Positions 54,070-64,000 of a stretch of 64,000 nt of DNA are shown in pieces (within the stretch, counting starts at the first letter, position 1; every line of letters starts with the position of its first letter). The stretch is from Bombus terrestris (Eukaryota > Arthropoda > Insecta > Hymenoptera > Apidae): assembly GCF_910591885.1 (NCBI RefSeq), contig NW_025963556.1:682001-746000 (forward strand), read 5' to 3'. The translations under genes were made by a program, and so were the position numbers. Under the pieces are notes generated by a model that had not been told where the DNA came from, ran no database searches, and saw only the letters and a program-made list of their open reading frames with translations.

Positions 54070-57000
54070 GACGTCATGTAGTATTTCGTTTTAACGTACA
54101 ACGTTATATAGAATTACGATATAACGCACAACGTTATGTCGTATTACGTTATAACTTATCATGTCATGTAGTATTACGTTATAACGTATGACTTTATGTA
54201 GTATTACGTTATTACGAATAACGTTATATTGTGTAACTTTATAACGTATGACCTTATGTTGTATTGCGTTATAACGTATAAAGACATGTAGTATTACGTT
54301 ATAACGTATGACGTCATGTGGTATTACGTTATTACGAATATCGTAATATTGTATTACTTTATGACGTATGACGTCATGTAGTATTACTATATGACGTATG
54401 ACGTCATGTAGTATTACTATATGACGTATGACGTCATGTAGTATTAGGTTATAACGTATGAAGTTATGTATTATTACGATATAACGTATGACGTTAAGCA
54501 GTATTAGGTTATAACGTATGACGTTATGTAGTATTAGGTTATAACGTATGGCGTTATGTAGTATTACGATATAACGTATGACGTTATGCAGTACTACGTT
54601 ATAACGTATGACGTTATGTAGTGTTACGTTATAATGTATGACGTTATGTAGCATTACGGTATTTCGAACAACGTTGTATTGTGTTACTTTATAACGTATG
54701 ACGTTATGTAGTGTTACGTTATAACGTATGACGCCGTGTAGTATTACGTTATAAGTATAACATTATGTAGTATCACGTTATAGCGTATGACGTCATGTAG
54801 TATTACGTTATTACGAATATCGTAATATTGTGTTACTTTATGACGTATGACGTCATGTAATATTGCTTTATGACGTATGACGTCGTGTAGTATTTCCTTA
54901 TAACGTATGACGTTATGTAGTATTACGATATAACGTATGACGTTATGCAGTACTACGTTATAACGTATTACTTTATATAGTGTTACGTTATAACGTATGA
55001 CGTTATGTATTAGTACGATATAACGTATGACGTTATGCAGTATGAGGTTATAACGTATGACGTCATGTAGTTTTGCGTTATAACGTATGACGTCATGTAG
55101 TATTAGGTTATAACGTATGCCGTCATGTAGTATTACGTTATAACATATGACGTCATGTAGTAATACGATATAACGTACAACGTTATATAGAATTACGATA
55201 TAACGCACAACGTTATGTCGTATTGCGTTATAACGTATCATGTCATGTAGTATTACGTTATTACGAATAACGTTATATTGTGTTACCTTATAACGTGTGA
55301 CCTTTTGTTGTATTACGTTATAACGTATAAAGGCATGTAGTATTACGTTGTAACGTATGACGTCATGTAGTATTACTTTATGACGTATGACGTCATGTAG
55401 TATTATGTTATAACATATGCCGTCATGTAGTATTACGTTATAACATATGACGTCATGTAATATTACGATATAACGTACAGCGTTATATAGAATTACGATA
55501 TAACGCACAACGTTATGTCGTATTACGTTATACCGTATGACGTTATATTGTGTTACTTTATGACGTATGACGTCATGTAGTATTACTTTATGACGTATGC
55601 CGTCATGTAGTATTACGTTATAACATATGACGTCATGTAGTAATACGATATAACGTACAACGTTATATAGAATTACGATATAACGCACAACGTTATGTCG
55701 TATTACGTTATAACGTATCATGTCATGTAGTATTACGTTATAACGAATGACGTTATGGAGTATTACGTTATAACGTATGACGCCATGTGGTATTACGTTA
55801 TTACGAGTAACGTTATATTATGTTACTTTATGACATATGACGTCATGTAGTATTACTTTATGACGTATGACGTCACGTAGGATTACTTTATGACGTATGA
55901 CGTCATGTAGTATTACTTTATGACGTATGACGTCATGTAGTATTACTATATGACGTATGACGTCATGTAGTATTAGGTTATAACGTATGAAGTTATGTAT
56001 TATTACGATATAACGTATGACGTTAAGCAGTATTAGGTTATAACGTATGACGTTATGTAGTATTAGGTTATAACGTATGGCGTTATGTAGTATTACGATA
56101 TAACGTATGACGTTATGCAGTACTACGTTATAACGTATGACGTTATGTAGTGTTACGTTATAATGTATGACGTTATGTAGCATTACGGTATTTCGAACAA
56201 CGTTGTATTGTGTTACTTTATAACGTATGACGTTATGTAGTGTTACGTTATAACGTATGACGCCGTGTAGTATTACGTTATAAGTATAACATTATGTAGT
56301 ATCACGTTATAGCGTATGACGTCATGTAGTATTACGTTATTACGAATATCGTAATATTGTGTTACTTTATGACGTATGACGTCATGTAATATTGCTTTAT
56401 GACGTATGACGTCATGTAGTATTTCCTTATAACGTATGACGTTATGTAGTATTACGATATAACGTATGACGTCATGTAGTATTACTTTATGACGTATGAC
56501 GTCATGTAGTATTACTTTATGACGTATGACGTCATGTAGTATTACTTTATGACTTATGACGTCATGTAGTATTACTTTATGACGTATGACGTCATGTAGT
56601 ATTACTTTATGACGTATGACGTCATGTAGTATTACTTTATGACGTATGACGTCATGTAGTATTTCGTTATAACGTATGACGTTATGCAGTATTACGATAT
56701 AACGTATGACGTTATGCGGTATTAGGTTATAACGTATGACGTTATGGAGTATTACGTTATAACGTATGACGTCATGTGGTATTACGTTATTACGAATAAC
56801 GTTATATTATGTTACGTCATGTAGTATTACTTTATGACGTATGACGTCATGTAGTATTACTTTATGACGTATGACGTCATGTAGTATTACTTTATGACGT
56901 ATGACGTCATGTAGTATTACTTTATGACGTATGACGTCATGTAGTATTACTTTATGACGTATGACGTCATGTAGTATTACTTTATGACGTATGACGTCAT

Positions 57001-57202
57001 GTAGTATTACTTTATGACGTATGACGTCATGTAGTATTACTTTATGACGTATGACGTCATGTAGTATTTCTTTATAACGTATGACGTTATGCAGTATTAC
57101 GATATAACGTATGACGTTATGCAGTATTAGGTTATAACGTATGACGCCATGTAGTATTACTTTATGACGTATGACGTCATGTAGTATTACTTTATGACGT
57201 AT
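54070..57202. repeat. HOR unit 31: compound A-alpha-B-beta-(delta/alpha)-B-gamma-C (3,133 bp)
   Basis: The CTATATG run at 54370-54429 has two copies. B is at 54730-54758. beta is followed by four delta monomers (55809-55928), which then switch into the middle of an alpha segment without an A. A second TTTCGAACAACG monomer near 56190 and a second B (56259-56287) follow. gamma with GACTTATG and C (56799-56813) complete the unit. It is effectively two units fused by loss of the second A. Confidence 0.9.
55809..55958. repeat. delta-to-alpha hybrid junction (unit 31)
   Basis: Four delta monomers (55809-55928, including GTCACGTAGG) are followed by one CTATATG monomer at 55929-55958 and then the GTATTAGG and GAAGTTATG monomers of alpha. 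The A monomer and the first ten alpha monomers are missing. The flanking monomers share most of their sequence, which fits exchange in register. Confidence 0.9.
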
Positions 57203-58836
57203 GACGTCATGTAGTATTTCGTTTTAACGTACAACGTTATATAGAATTACGATATAACGCACAACGTTATGTCGTATTACGTTATAACTTATCATGTCAT
57301 GTAGTATTACGTTATAACGTATGACGTTATGTAGTATTACGTTATTACGAATAACGTTATATTGTGTAACTTTATAACGTATGACCTTATGTTGTATTAC
57401 GTTATAACGTATAAAGACATGTAGTATTACGTTATAACGTATGACGTCATGTGGTATTACGTTATTACGAATATCGTAATATTGTATTACTTTATGACGT
57501 ATGACGTCATGTAGTATTACTATATGACGTATGACGTCATGTAGTATTACTATATGACGTATGACGTCATGTAGTATTACTATATGACGTATGACGTCAT
57601 GTAGTATTACTATATGACGTATGACGTCATGTAGTATTACTATATGACGTATGACGTCATGTAGTATTACTATATGACGTATGACGTCATGTAGTATTAG
57701 GTTATAACGTATGAAGTTATGTATTATTACGATATAACGTATGACGTTAAGCAGTATTAGGTTATAACGTATGACGTTATGTAGTATTAGGTTATAACGT
57801 ATGGCGTTATGTAGTATTACGATATAACGTATGACGTTATGCAGTACTACGTTATAACGTATGACGTTATGTAGTGTTACGTTATAATGTATGACGTTAT
57901 GTAGCATTACGGTATTTCGAACAACGTTGTATTGTGTTACTTTATAACGTATGACGTTATGTAGTGCTACGTTATAACGTATGACGCCGTGTAGTATTAC
58001 GTTATAAGTATAACATTATGTAGTATCACGTTATAGCGTATGACGTCATGTAGTATTACGTTATTACGAATATCGTAATATTGTGTTACTTTATGACGTA
58101 TGACGTCATGTAATATTGCTTTATGACGTATGACGTCATGTAGTATTTCCTTATAACGTATGACGTTATGTAGTATTACGATATAACGTATGACGTCATG
58201 TAGTATTACTTTATGACGTATGACGTCATGTAGTATTACTTTATGACGTATGACGTCATGTAGTATTACTTTATGACTTATGACGTCATGTAGTATTACC
58301 TTATGACGTATGACGTCATGTAGTATTACTTTATGACGTATGACGTCATGTAGTATTACTTTATGACGTATGACGTCATGTAGTATTTCGTTATAACGTA
58401 TGACGTTATGCAGTATTACGATATAACGTATGACGTTATGCGGTATTAGGTTATAACGTATGACGTTATGGAGTATTACGTTATAACGTATGACGTCATG
58501 TGGTATTACGTTATTACGAATAACGTTATATTATGTTACGTCATGTAGTATTACTTTATGACGTATGACGTCATGTAGTATTACTTTATGACGTATGACG
58601 TCATGTAGTATTACTTTATGACGTATGACGTCATGTAGTATTACTTTATGACGTATGACGTCATGTAGTATTACTTTATGACGTATGACGTCATGTAGTA
58701 TTTCGTTATAACGTATGACGTTATGCAGTATTACGATATAACGTATGACGTTATGCAGTATTAGGTTATAACGTATGACGTCATGTAGTATTACTTTATG
58801 ACGTATGACGTCATGTAGTATTACTTTATGACGTAT
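57203..58836. repeat. HOR unit 32: A-alpha-B-gamma-C (1,634 bp)
   Basis: The CTATATG run at 57503-57682 has six copies. B is at 57983-58011 and C at 58523-58537. Private variants are AGTGCTACG near 57963 and ACCTTATGACG near 58298. gamma carries GACTTATG near 58275. Confidence 0.92.
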
Positions 58837-61800
58837 GACGTCATGTAGTATTTCGTTTTAACATACAACGTTATATAGAATTACGATATAACGCACAACG
58901 TTATGTCGTATTACGTTATAACTTATCATGTCATGTAGTATTACGTTATAACGTATGACTTTATGTAGTATTACGTTATTACGAATAACGTTATATTGTG
59001 TAACATTATAACGTATGACCTTATGTTGTATTACGTTATAACGTATAAAGACATGTAGTATTACGTTATAACGTATGACGTCATGTGGTATTACGTTATT
59101 ACGAATATCGTAATATTGTATTACTTTATGACGTATGACGTCATGTAGTATTACTATATGACGTATGACGTCATGTAGTATTACTATATGACGTATGACG
59201 TCATGTAGTATTAGGTTATAACGTATGAAGTTATGTATTATTACGATATAACGTATGACGTTAAGCAGTATTAGGTTATAACGTATGACGTTATGTAGTA
59301 TTAGGTTATAACGTATGGCGTTATGTAGTATTACGATATAACGTATGACGTTATGCAGTACTACGTTATAACGTATGACGTTATGTAGTGTTACGTTATA
59401 ATGTATGACGTTATGTAGCATTACGGTATTTCGAACAACGTTGTATTGTGTTACTTTATAACGTATGACGTTATGTAGTGTTACGTTATAACGTATGACG
59501 CCGTGTAGTATTACGTTATAAGTATAACATTATGTAGTATCACGTTATAGCGTATGACGTCATGTAGTATTACGTTATTACGAATATCGTAATATTGTGT
59601 TACTTTATGACGTATGACGTCATGTAATATTGCTTTATGACGTATGACGTCATGTAGTATTTCCTTATAACGTATGACGTTATGTAGTATTACGATATAA
59701 CGTATGACGTTATGCAGTACTACGTTATAACGTATGACTTTATATAGTGTTACGTTATAACGTATGACGTTATGTATTAGTACGATATAACGTATGACGT
59801 TATGCAGTATGAGGTTATAACGTATGACGTCATGTAGTTTTGCGTTATAACGTATGACGTCATGTAGTATTAGGTTATAACGTATGCCGTCATGTAGTAT
59901 TACGTTATAACATATGACGTCATGTAGTAATACGATATAACGTACAACGTTATATAGAATTAAGATATAACGCACAACGTTATGTCGTATTGCGTTATAA
60001 CGTATCATGTCATGTAGTATTACGTTATTACGAATAACGTTATATTGTGTTACCTTATAACGTGTGACCTTTTGTTGTATTACGTTATAACGTATAAAGG
60101 CATGTAGTATTACGTTGTAACGTATGACGTCATGTAGTATTATGTTATAACATATGCCGTCATGTAGTATTACGTTATAACATATGACGTCATGTAATAT
60201 TACGATATAACGTACAGCGTTATATAGAATTACGATATAACGCACAACGTTATGTCGTATTACGTTATACCGTATGACGTTATATTGTGTTACTTTATGA
60301 CGTATGACGTCATGTAGTATTACTTTATGACGTATGCCGTCATGTAGTATTACGTTATAACATATGACGTCATGTAGTAATACGATATAACGTACAACGT
60401 TATATAGAATTACGATATAACGCACAACGTTATGTCGTATTACGTTATAACGTATCATGTCATGTAGTATTACGTTATAACGAATGACGTTATGGAGTAT
60501 TACGTTATAACGTATGACGCCATGTGGTATTACGTTATTACGAGTAACGTTATATTATGTTACTTTATGACATATGACGTCATGTAGTATTACTTTATGA
60601 CGTATGACGTCACGTAGGATTACTTTATGACGTATGACGTCATGTAGTATTACTTTATGACGTATGACGTCATGTAGTATTACTTTAAGACGTATGACGT
60701 CATGTAGTATTTCGTTATAACGTATGACGTTATGCAGTATTACGATATAACGTATGACGTTATGGAGTATTACGTTATTACGTATGACGTCATGTGGTAT
60801 TACGTTATTACGAATAACGTTATATTGTGTTATTTTATAACGTATGACCTTATGTTGTATTACGTTATAACGTATAAAGGCATGTAGTATTACGTTGTTA
60901 CGTACGGCGTCATGTAGAATTACGTTATAACGTATTCCGTCATGTAGTATTACGTTATAACATATGACGTCATGTAGTATTACGATATAACGTACAACGT
61001 TATATAGAATTACGATATAACGCACAACGTTATGTCGTATTACGTTATAACTTATCATGTCATGTAGTATTACGTTATAACGTATGACGTTATGTAGTAT
61101 TACGTTATTACGAATAACGTTATATTGTGTAACTTTATAACGTATGACCTTACGTTGTATTACGTTATAACGTATGACGTTATGCAGTATTACGATATAA
61201 CGTATGACGTTATGCGGTATTAGGTTATAACTTATGACGTTATGGAGTATTACGTTATAACGTATGACGTCATGTGGTATTACGTTATTACGAATAACGT
61301 TATATTATGTTACGTCATGTAGTATTACTTTATGACGTATGACGTCATGTAGTATTACTTTATGACGTATGACGTCATGTAGTATTACTTTATGACGTAT
61401 GACGTCATGTAGTATTACTTTATGACGTATGACGTCATGTAGTATTACTATATGACGTATGACGTCATGTAGTATTACTATATGACGTATGACGTCATGT
61501 AGTATTAGGTTATAACGTATGAAGTTATGTATTATTACGATATAACGTATGACGTTAAGCAGTATTAGGTTATAACGTATGACGTTATGTAGTATTAGGT
61601 TATAACGTATGGCGTTATGTAGTATTACGATATAACGTATGACGTTATGCAGTACTACGTTATAACGTATGACGTTATGTAGTGTTACGTTATAATGTAT
61701 GACGTTATGTAGCATTACGGTATTTCGAACAACGTTGTATTGTGTTACTTTATAACGTATGACGTTATGTAGTGTTACGTTATAACGTATGACGCCGTGT

Positions 61801-62404
61801 AGTATTACGTTATAAGTATAACATTATGTAGTATCACGTTATAGCGTATGACGTCATGTAGTATTACGTTATTACGAATATCGTAATATTGTGTTACTTT
61901 ATGACGTATGACGTCATGTAGTATTACTTTATGACGTATGACGTCATGTAGTATTTCGTTATAACGTATGACGTTATGCAGTATTACGATATAACGTATG
62001 ACGTTATGCGGTATTAGGTTATAACGTATGACGTTATGGAGTATTACGTTATAACGTATGACGTCATGTGGTATTACGTTATTACGAATAACGTTATATT
62101 ATGTTACGTCATGTAGTATTACTTTATGACGTATGACGTCATGTAGTATTACTTTATGACGTATGACGTCATGTAGTATTACTTTATGACGTATGACGTC
62201 ATGTAGTATTACTTTATGACGTATGACGTCATGTAGTATTACTTTATGACGTATGACGTCATGTAGTATTTCGTTATAACGTATGACGTTATGCAGTATT
62301 ACGATATAACGTATGACGTTATGCAGTATTAGGTTATAACGTATGACGTCATGTAGTATTACTTTATGACGTATGACGTCATGTAGTATTACTTTATGAC
62401 GTAT
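58837..62404. repeat. HOR unit 33: compound A-alpha-B-beta-delta-C-(alpha tail)-B-C (3,568 bp)
   Basis: This is the longest unit, with 120 slots. The A monomer has a private ACATAC near 58861. The CTATATG run at 59137-59196 has two copies. B is at 59497-59525 and delta at 60546-61175. C follows at 61297-61311. ACTTTATG monomers then lead into two CTATATG monomers (61431-61490) and an alpha tail lacking its A. A second B is at 61791-61819, followed by a very short gamma and a second C at 62091-62105. Confidence 0.9.
60546..61175. repeat. delta segment, short form (unit 33)
   Basis: It has the same module order as the other short forms. It reads ACTTTAAGACG near 60,683 where the others have ACTTCATGACG. 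It is followed directly by an incomplete triad leading to C rather than by an ACTTTATG run. Confidence 0.92.
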
Positions 62405-63828
62405 GACGTCATGTAGTATTTCGTTTTAACGTACAACGTTATATAGAATTACGATATAACGCACAACGTTATGTCGTATTACGTTATAACTTATCATGTC
62501 ATGTAGTATTACGTTATAACGTATGACTTTATGTAGTATTACGTTATTACGAATAACGTTATATTGTGTAACTTTATAACGTATGACCTTATGTTGTATT
62601 ACGTTATAACGTATAAAGACATGTAGTATTACGTTATAACGTATGACGTCATGTGGTATTACGTTATTACGAATATCGTAATATTGTGTTACTTTATAAC
62701 GTATGACGTTATGTAGTGTTACGTTATAACGTATGACGCCGTGTAGTATTACGTTATAAGTATAACATTATGTAGTATCACGTTATAGCGTATGACGTCA
62801 TGTCGTATTACGTTATTACGAATATCGTAATATTGTGTTACTTTATGACGTATGACGTCATGTAATATTGCTTTATGACGTATAACGTCATGTAGTATTT
62901 CCTTATAACGTATGACGTTATGTAGTATTACGATATAACGTATGACGTTATGCAGTACTACGTTATAACGTATGACTTTATGTAGTGTTACGTTATAACG
63001 TATGACGTTATGTATTAGTACGATATAACGTATGACGTTATGCAGTATGAGGTTATAACGTATGACGTCATGTAGTTTTGCGTTATAACGTATGACGTCA
63101 TGTAGTATTAGGTTATAACGTATGCCGTCATGTAGTATTACGTTATAACATATGACGTCATGTAGTAATACGATATAACGTACAACGTTATATAGAATTA
63201 CGATATAACGCACAACGTTATGTCGTATTACGTTATAACGTATCATGTCATGTAGTATTACGTTATTACGAATAACGTTATATTGTGTTACCTTATAACG
63301 TGTGACCTTTTGTTGTATTACGTTATAACGTATAAAGGCATGTAGTATTACGTTGTAACGTATGACGTCATGTAGTATTACTTTATGACGTATGACGTCA
63401 TGTAGTATTATGTTATAACATATGCCGTCATGTAGTATTTCGTTATAACGTATGACGTTATGCAGTATTACGATATAACGTATGACGTTATGCGGTATTA
63501 GGTTATAACTTATGACGTTATGGAGTATTACGTTATAACGTATGACGTCATGTGGTATTACGTTATTACGAATAACGTTATATTATGTTACGTCATGTAG
63601 TATTACTTTATGACGTATGACGTCATGTAGTATTACTTTATGACGTATGACGTCATGTAGTATTACTTTATGACGTATGACGTCATGTAGTATTTCGTTA
63701 TAACGTATGACGTTATGCAGTATTACGATATAACGTATGACGTTATGCAGTATTAGGTTATAACGTATGACGTCATGTAGTATTACTTTATGACGTATGA
63801 CGTCATGTAGTATTACTTTATGACGTAT
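62405..63828. repeat. HOR unit 34: alpha head joined to pre-B segment, beta, C (1,424 bp)
   Basis: The alpha head runs to the ATCGTAATATTG monomer. It then switches within 62675-62704 to the sequence that normally follows the TTTCGAACAACG monomer, so the CTATATG run is lost but B (62735-62763) is kept. beta is cut short after a GCCGTCATG monomer, where a TTTCGTTATAACG triad begins near 63437. C is at 63575-63589. Confidence 0.9.
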
Positions 63829-64000
63829 GACGTCATGCAGTATTTCGTTTTAACGTACAACGTTATATAGAATTACGATATAACGCACAACGTTATGTCG
63901 TATTACGTTATAACTTATCATGTCATGTAGTATTACGTTATAACGTATGACGTTATGTAGTATTACGTTATTACGAATAACGTTATATTGTGTAACTTTA
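63829..64000. repeat. Partial HOR unit at right edge
   Basis: An A monomer with a private GTCATGCAG variant is followed by the alpha head. The window ends inside the TGTAACTTTATAACG monomer, before any CTATATG run. The array clearly continues to the right. Confidence 0.92.

Larger units (their letters stand above)
1..64000. repeat. 30-bp satellite array with higher-order structure, whole window
   Basis: Every line of the window is built from a 30-bp monomer in one orientation. The commonest first half is GACGTCATGTAGTAT or GACGTTATGTAGTAT. The commonest second half is TACTTTATGACGTAT, TACGTTATAACGTAT or TACGATATAACGTAT. Counting from the A landmarks gives about 2,146 monomer slots. Only three kinds of length change were found: a 29-bp monomer (26 copies), a 15-bp half monomer (23 copies) and one private 1-bp deletion. 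No inverted block, transposon, gene or unique spacer was seen. The origin is inferred to be eukaryotic heterochromatin. Centromeric function cannot be decided from sequence. The species is unknown to me. Confidence 0.98.

Noticed and set aside
202..63246. Dozens of minus-strand open reading frames of 83-444 codons as protein-coding genes
   Set aside because: They all translate the same 30-bp satellite into a 10-residue repeat. They start and stop at module landmarks rather than at gene-like signals, and they exist because the period is a multiple of three. No promoter, splice or domain evidence was seen.
3301..63589. CRISPR array with ~30-bp repeats
   Set aside because: There are no unique spacers. 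Monomers follow each other directly without any intervening variable sequence of spacer length.
1..64000. Telomeric repeat (TTAGG or TTAGGG) array
   Set aside because: TTAGG appears once in GTATTAGGTTATAAC monomers but never in tandem with a 5- or 6-bp period.
1..64000. Bacterial or viral origin of the window
   Set aside because: A 64-kb pure satellite with higher-order structure and no gene is not known from such genomes. I saw no phage, plasmid or viral gene.
1..64000. Artificial or simulated sequence
   Set aside because: The nested duplications, shared private variants and hybrid junctions form a consistent evolutionary pattern typical of natural satellites. An assembly artefact in copy number remains possible and needs read evidence.

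Overview
The whole 64,000-base window is one uninterrupted tandem satellite array. No protein gene, RNA gene, transposable element, CRISPR array or unique sequence was seen in it. Such a long, pure, head-to-tail array indicates a eukaryotic chromosome (centromeric, pericentromeric or other heterochromatin). The species cannot be named from the sequence. The dominant monomers are about 30% (GTTAT type) to 33% (GTCAT type) GC by hand count. Both window edges lie inside the array, so its true length is unknown.

The basic monomer is 30 bp, and all copies point the same way. It consists of two diverged 15-bp halves, so the array is nested: 15 bp, then 30 bp, then higher-order units. Diagnostic variants allow named modules. 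A: start monomer with CGTTTTAACG. alpha: the segment after A, containing a variable run of CTATATG monomers and ending in a TTTCGAACAACG monomer. B: a 29-bp monomer. beta: a long segment with TTAGTACG, TGAGGTT and TTTTGCG monomers. gamma: TTCCTTATAACG, then a run of ACTTTATG monomers. T: a three-monomer triad (TTTCGTTATAACG, GCAGTATTACGA, GCAGTATTAGG). C: a 15-bp half monomer. delta: a rarer segment with GGATTACTT and GTATTCCGTC.

Module A occurs 35 times and divides the window into 34 complete higher-order units of 690 to 3,568 bp plus two partial ends. Common paths are A-alpha-B-gamma (about 1.35-1.68 kb), A-alpha-B-gamma-C (about 1.6 kb), A-alpha-B-beta with or without delta (1.7-2.6 kb), and A-alpha fused straight to beta without B (1.4-2.0 kb). 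All departures from the 30-bp register are explained by 26 copies of B (-1 each), 23 copies of C (-15 each) and one private 1-bp deletion near 36,727. The total shift is 372 bases, which matches the register of the last A copy.

On top of this lie larger duplications at offsets of 10,990, 2,894, 5,713 and 6,463 bp, internal 360-bp and 570-bp duplications, and several hybrid junctions. These are the marks expected of unequal crossing-over and gene conversion. The long reading frames are all on the minus strand. They exist because 30 is divisible by 3 and one of the six frames of the monomer has no stop. I do not annotate them as genes. The most interesting aspects are the modular HOR grammar, the exact half-monomer C, the near-total CpG context of cytosines, and the dense TGACGTCA (CRE/ATF-type) octamers.
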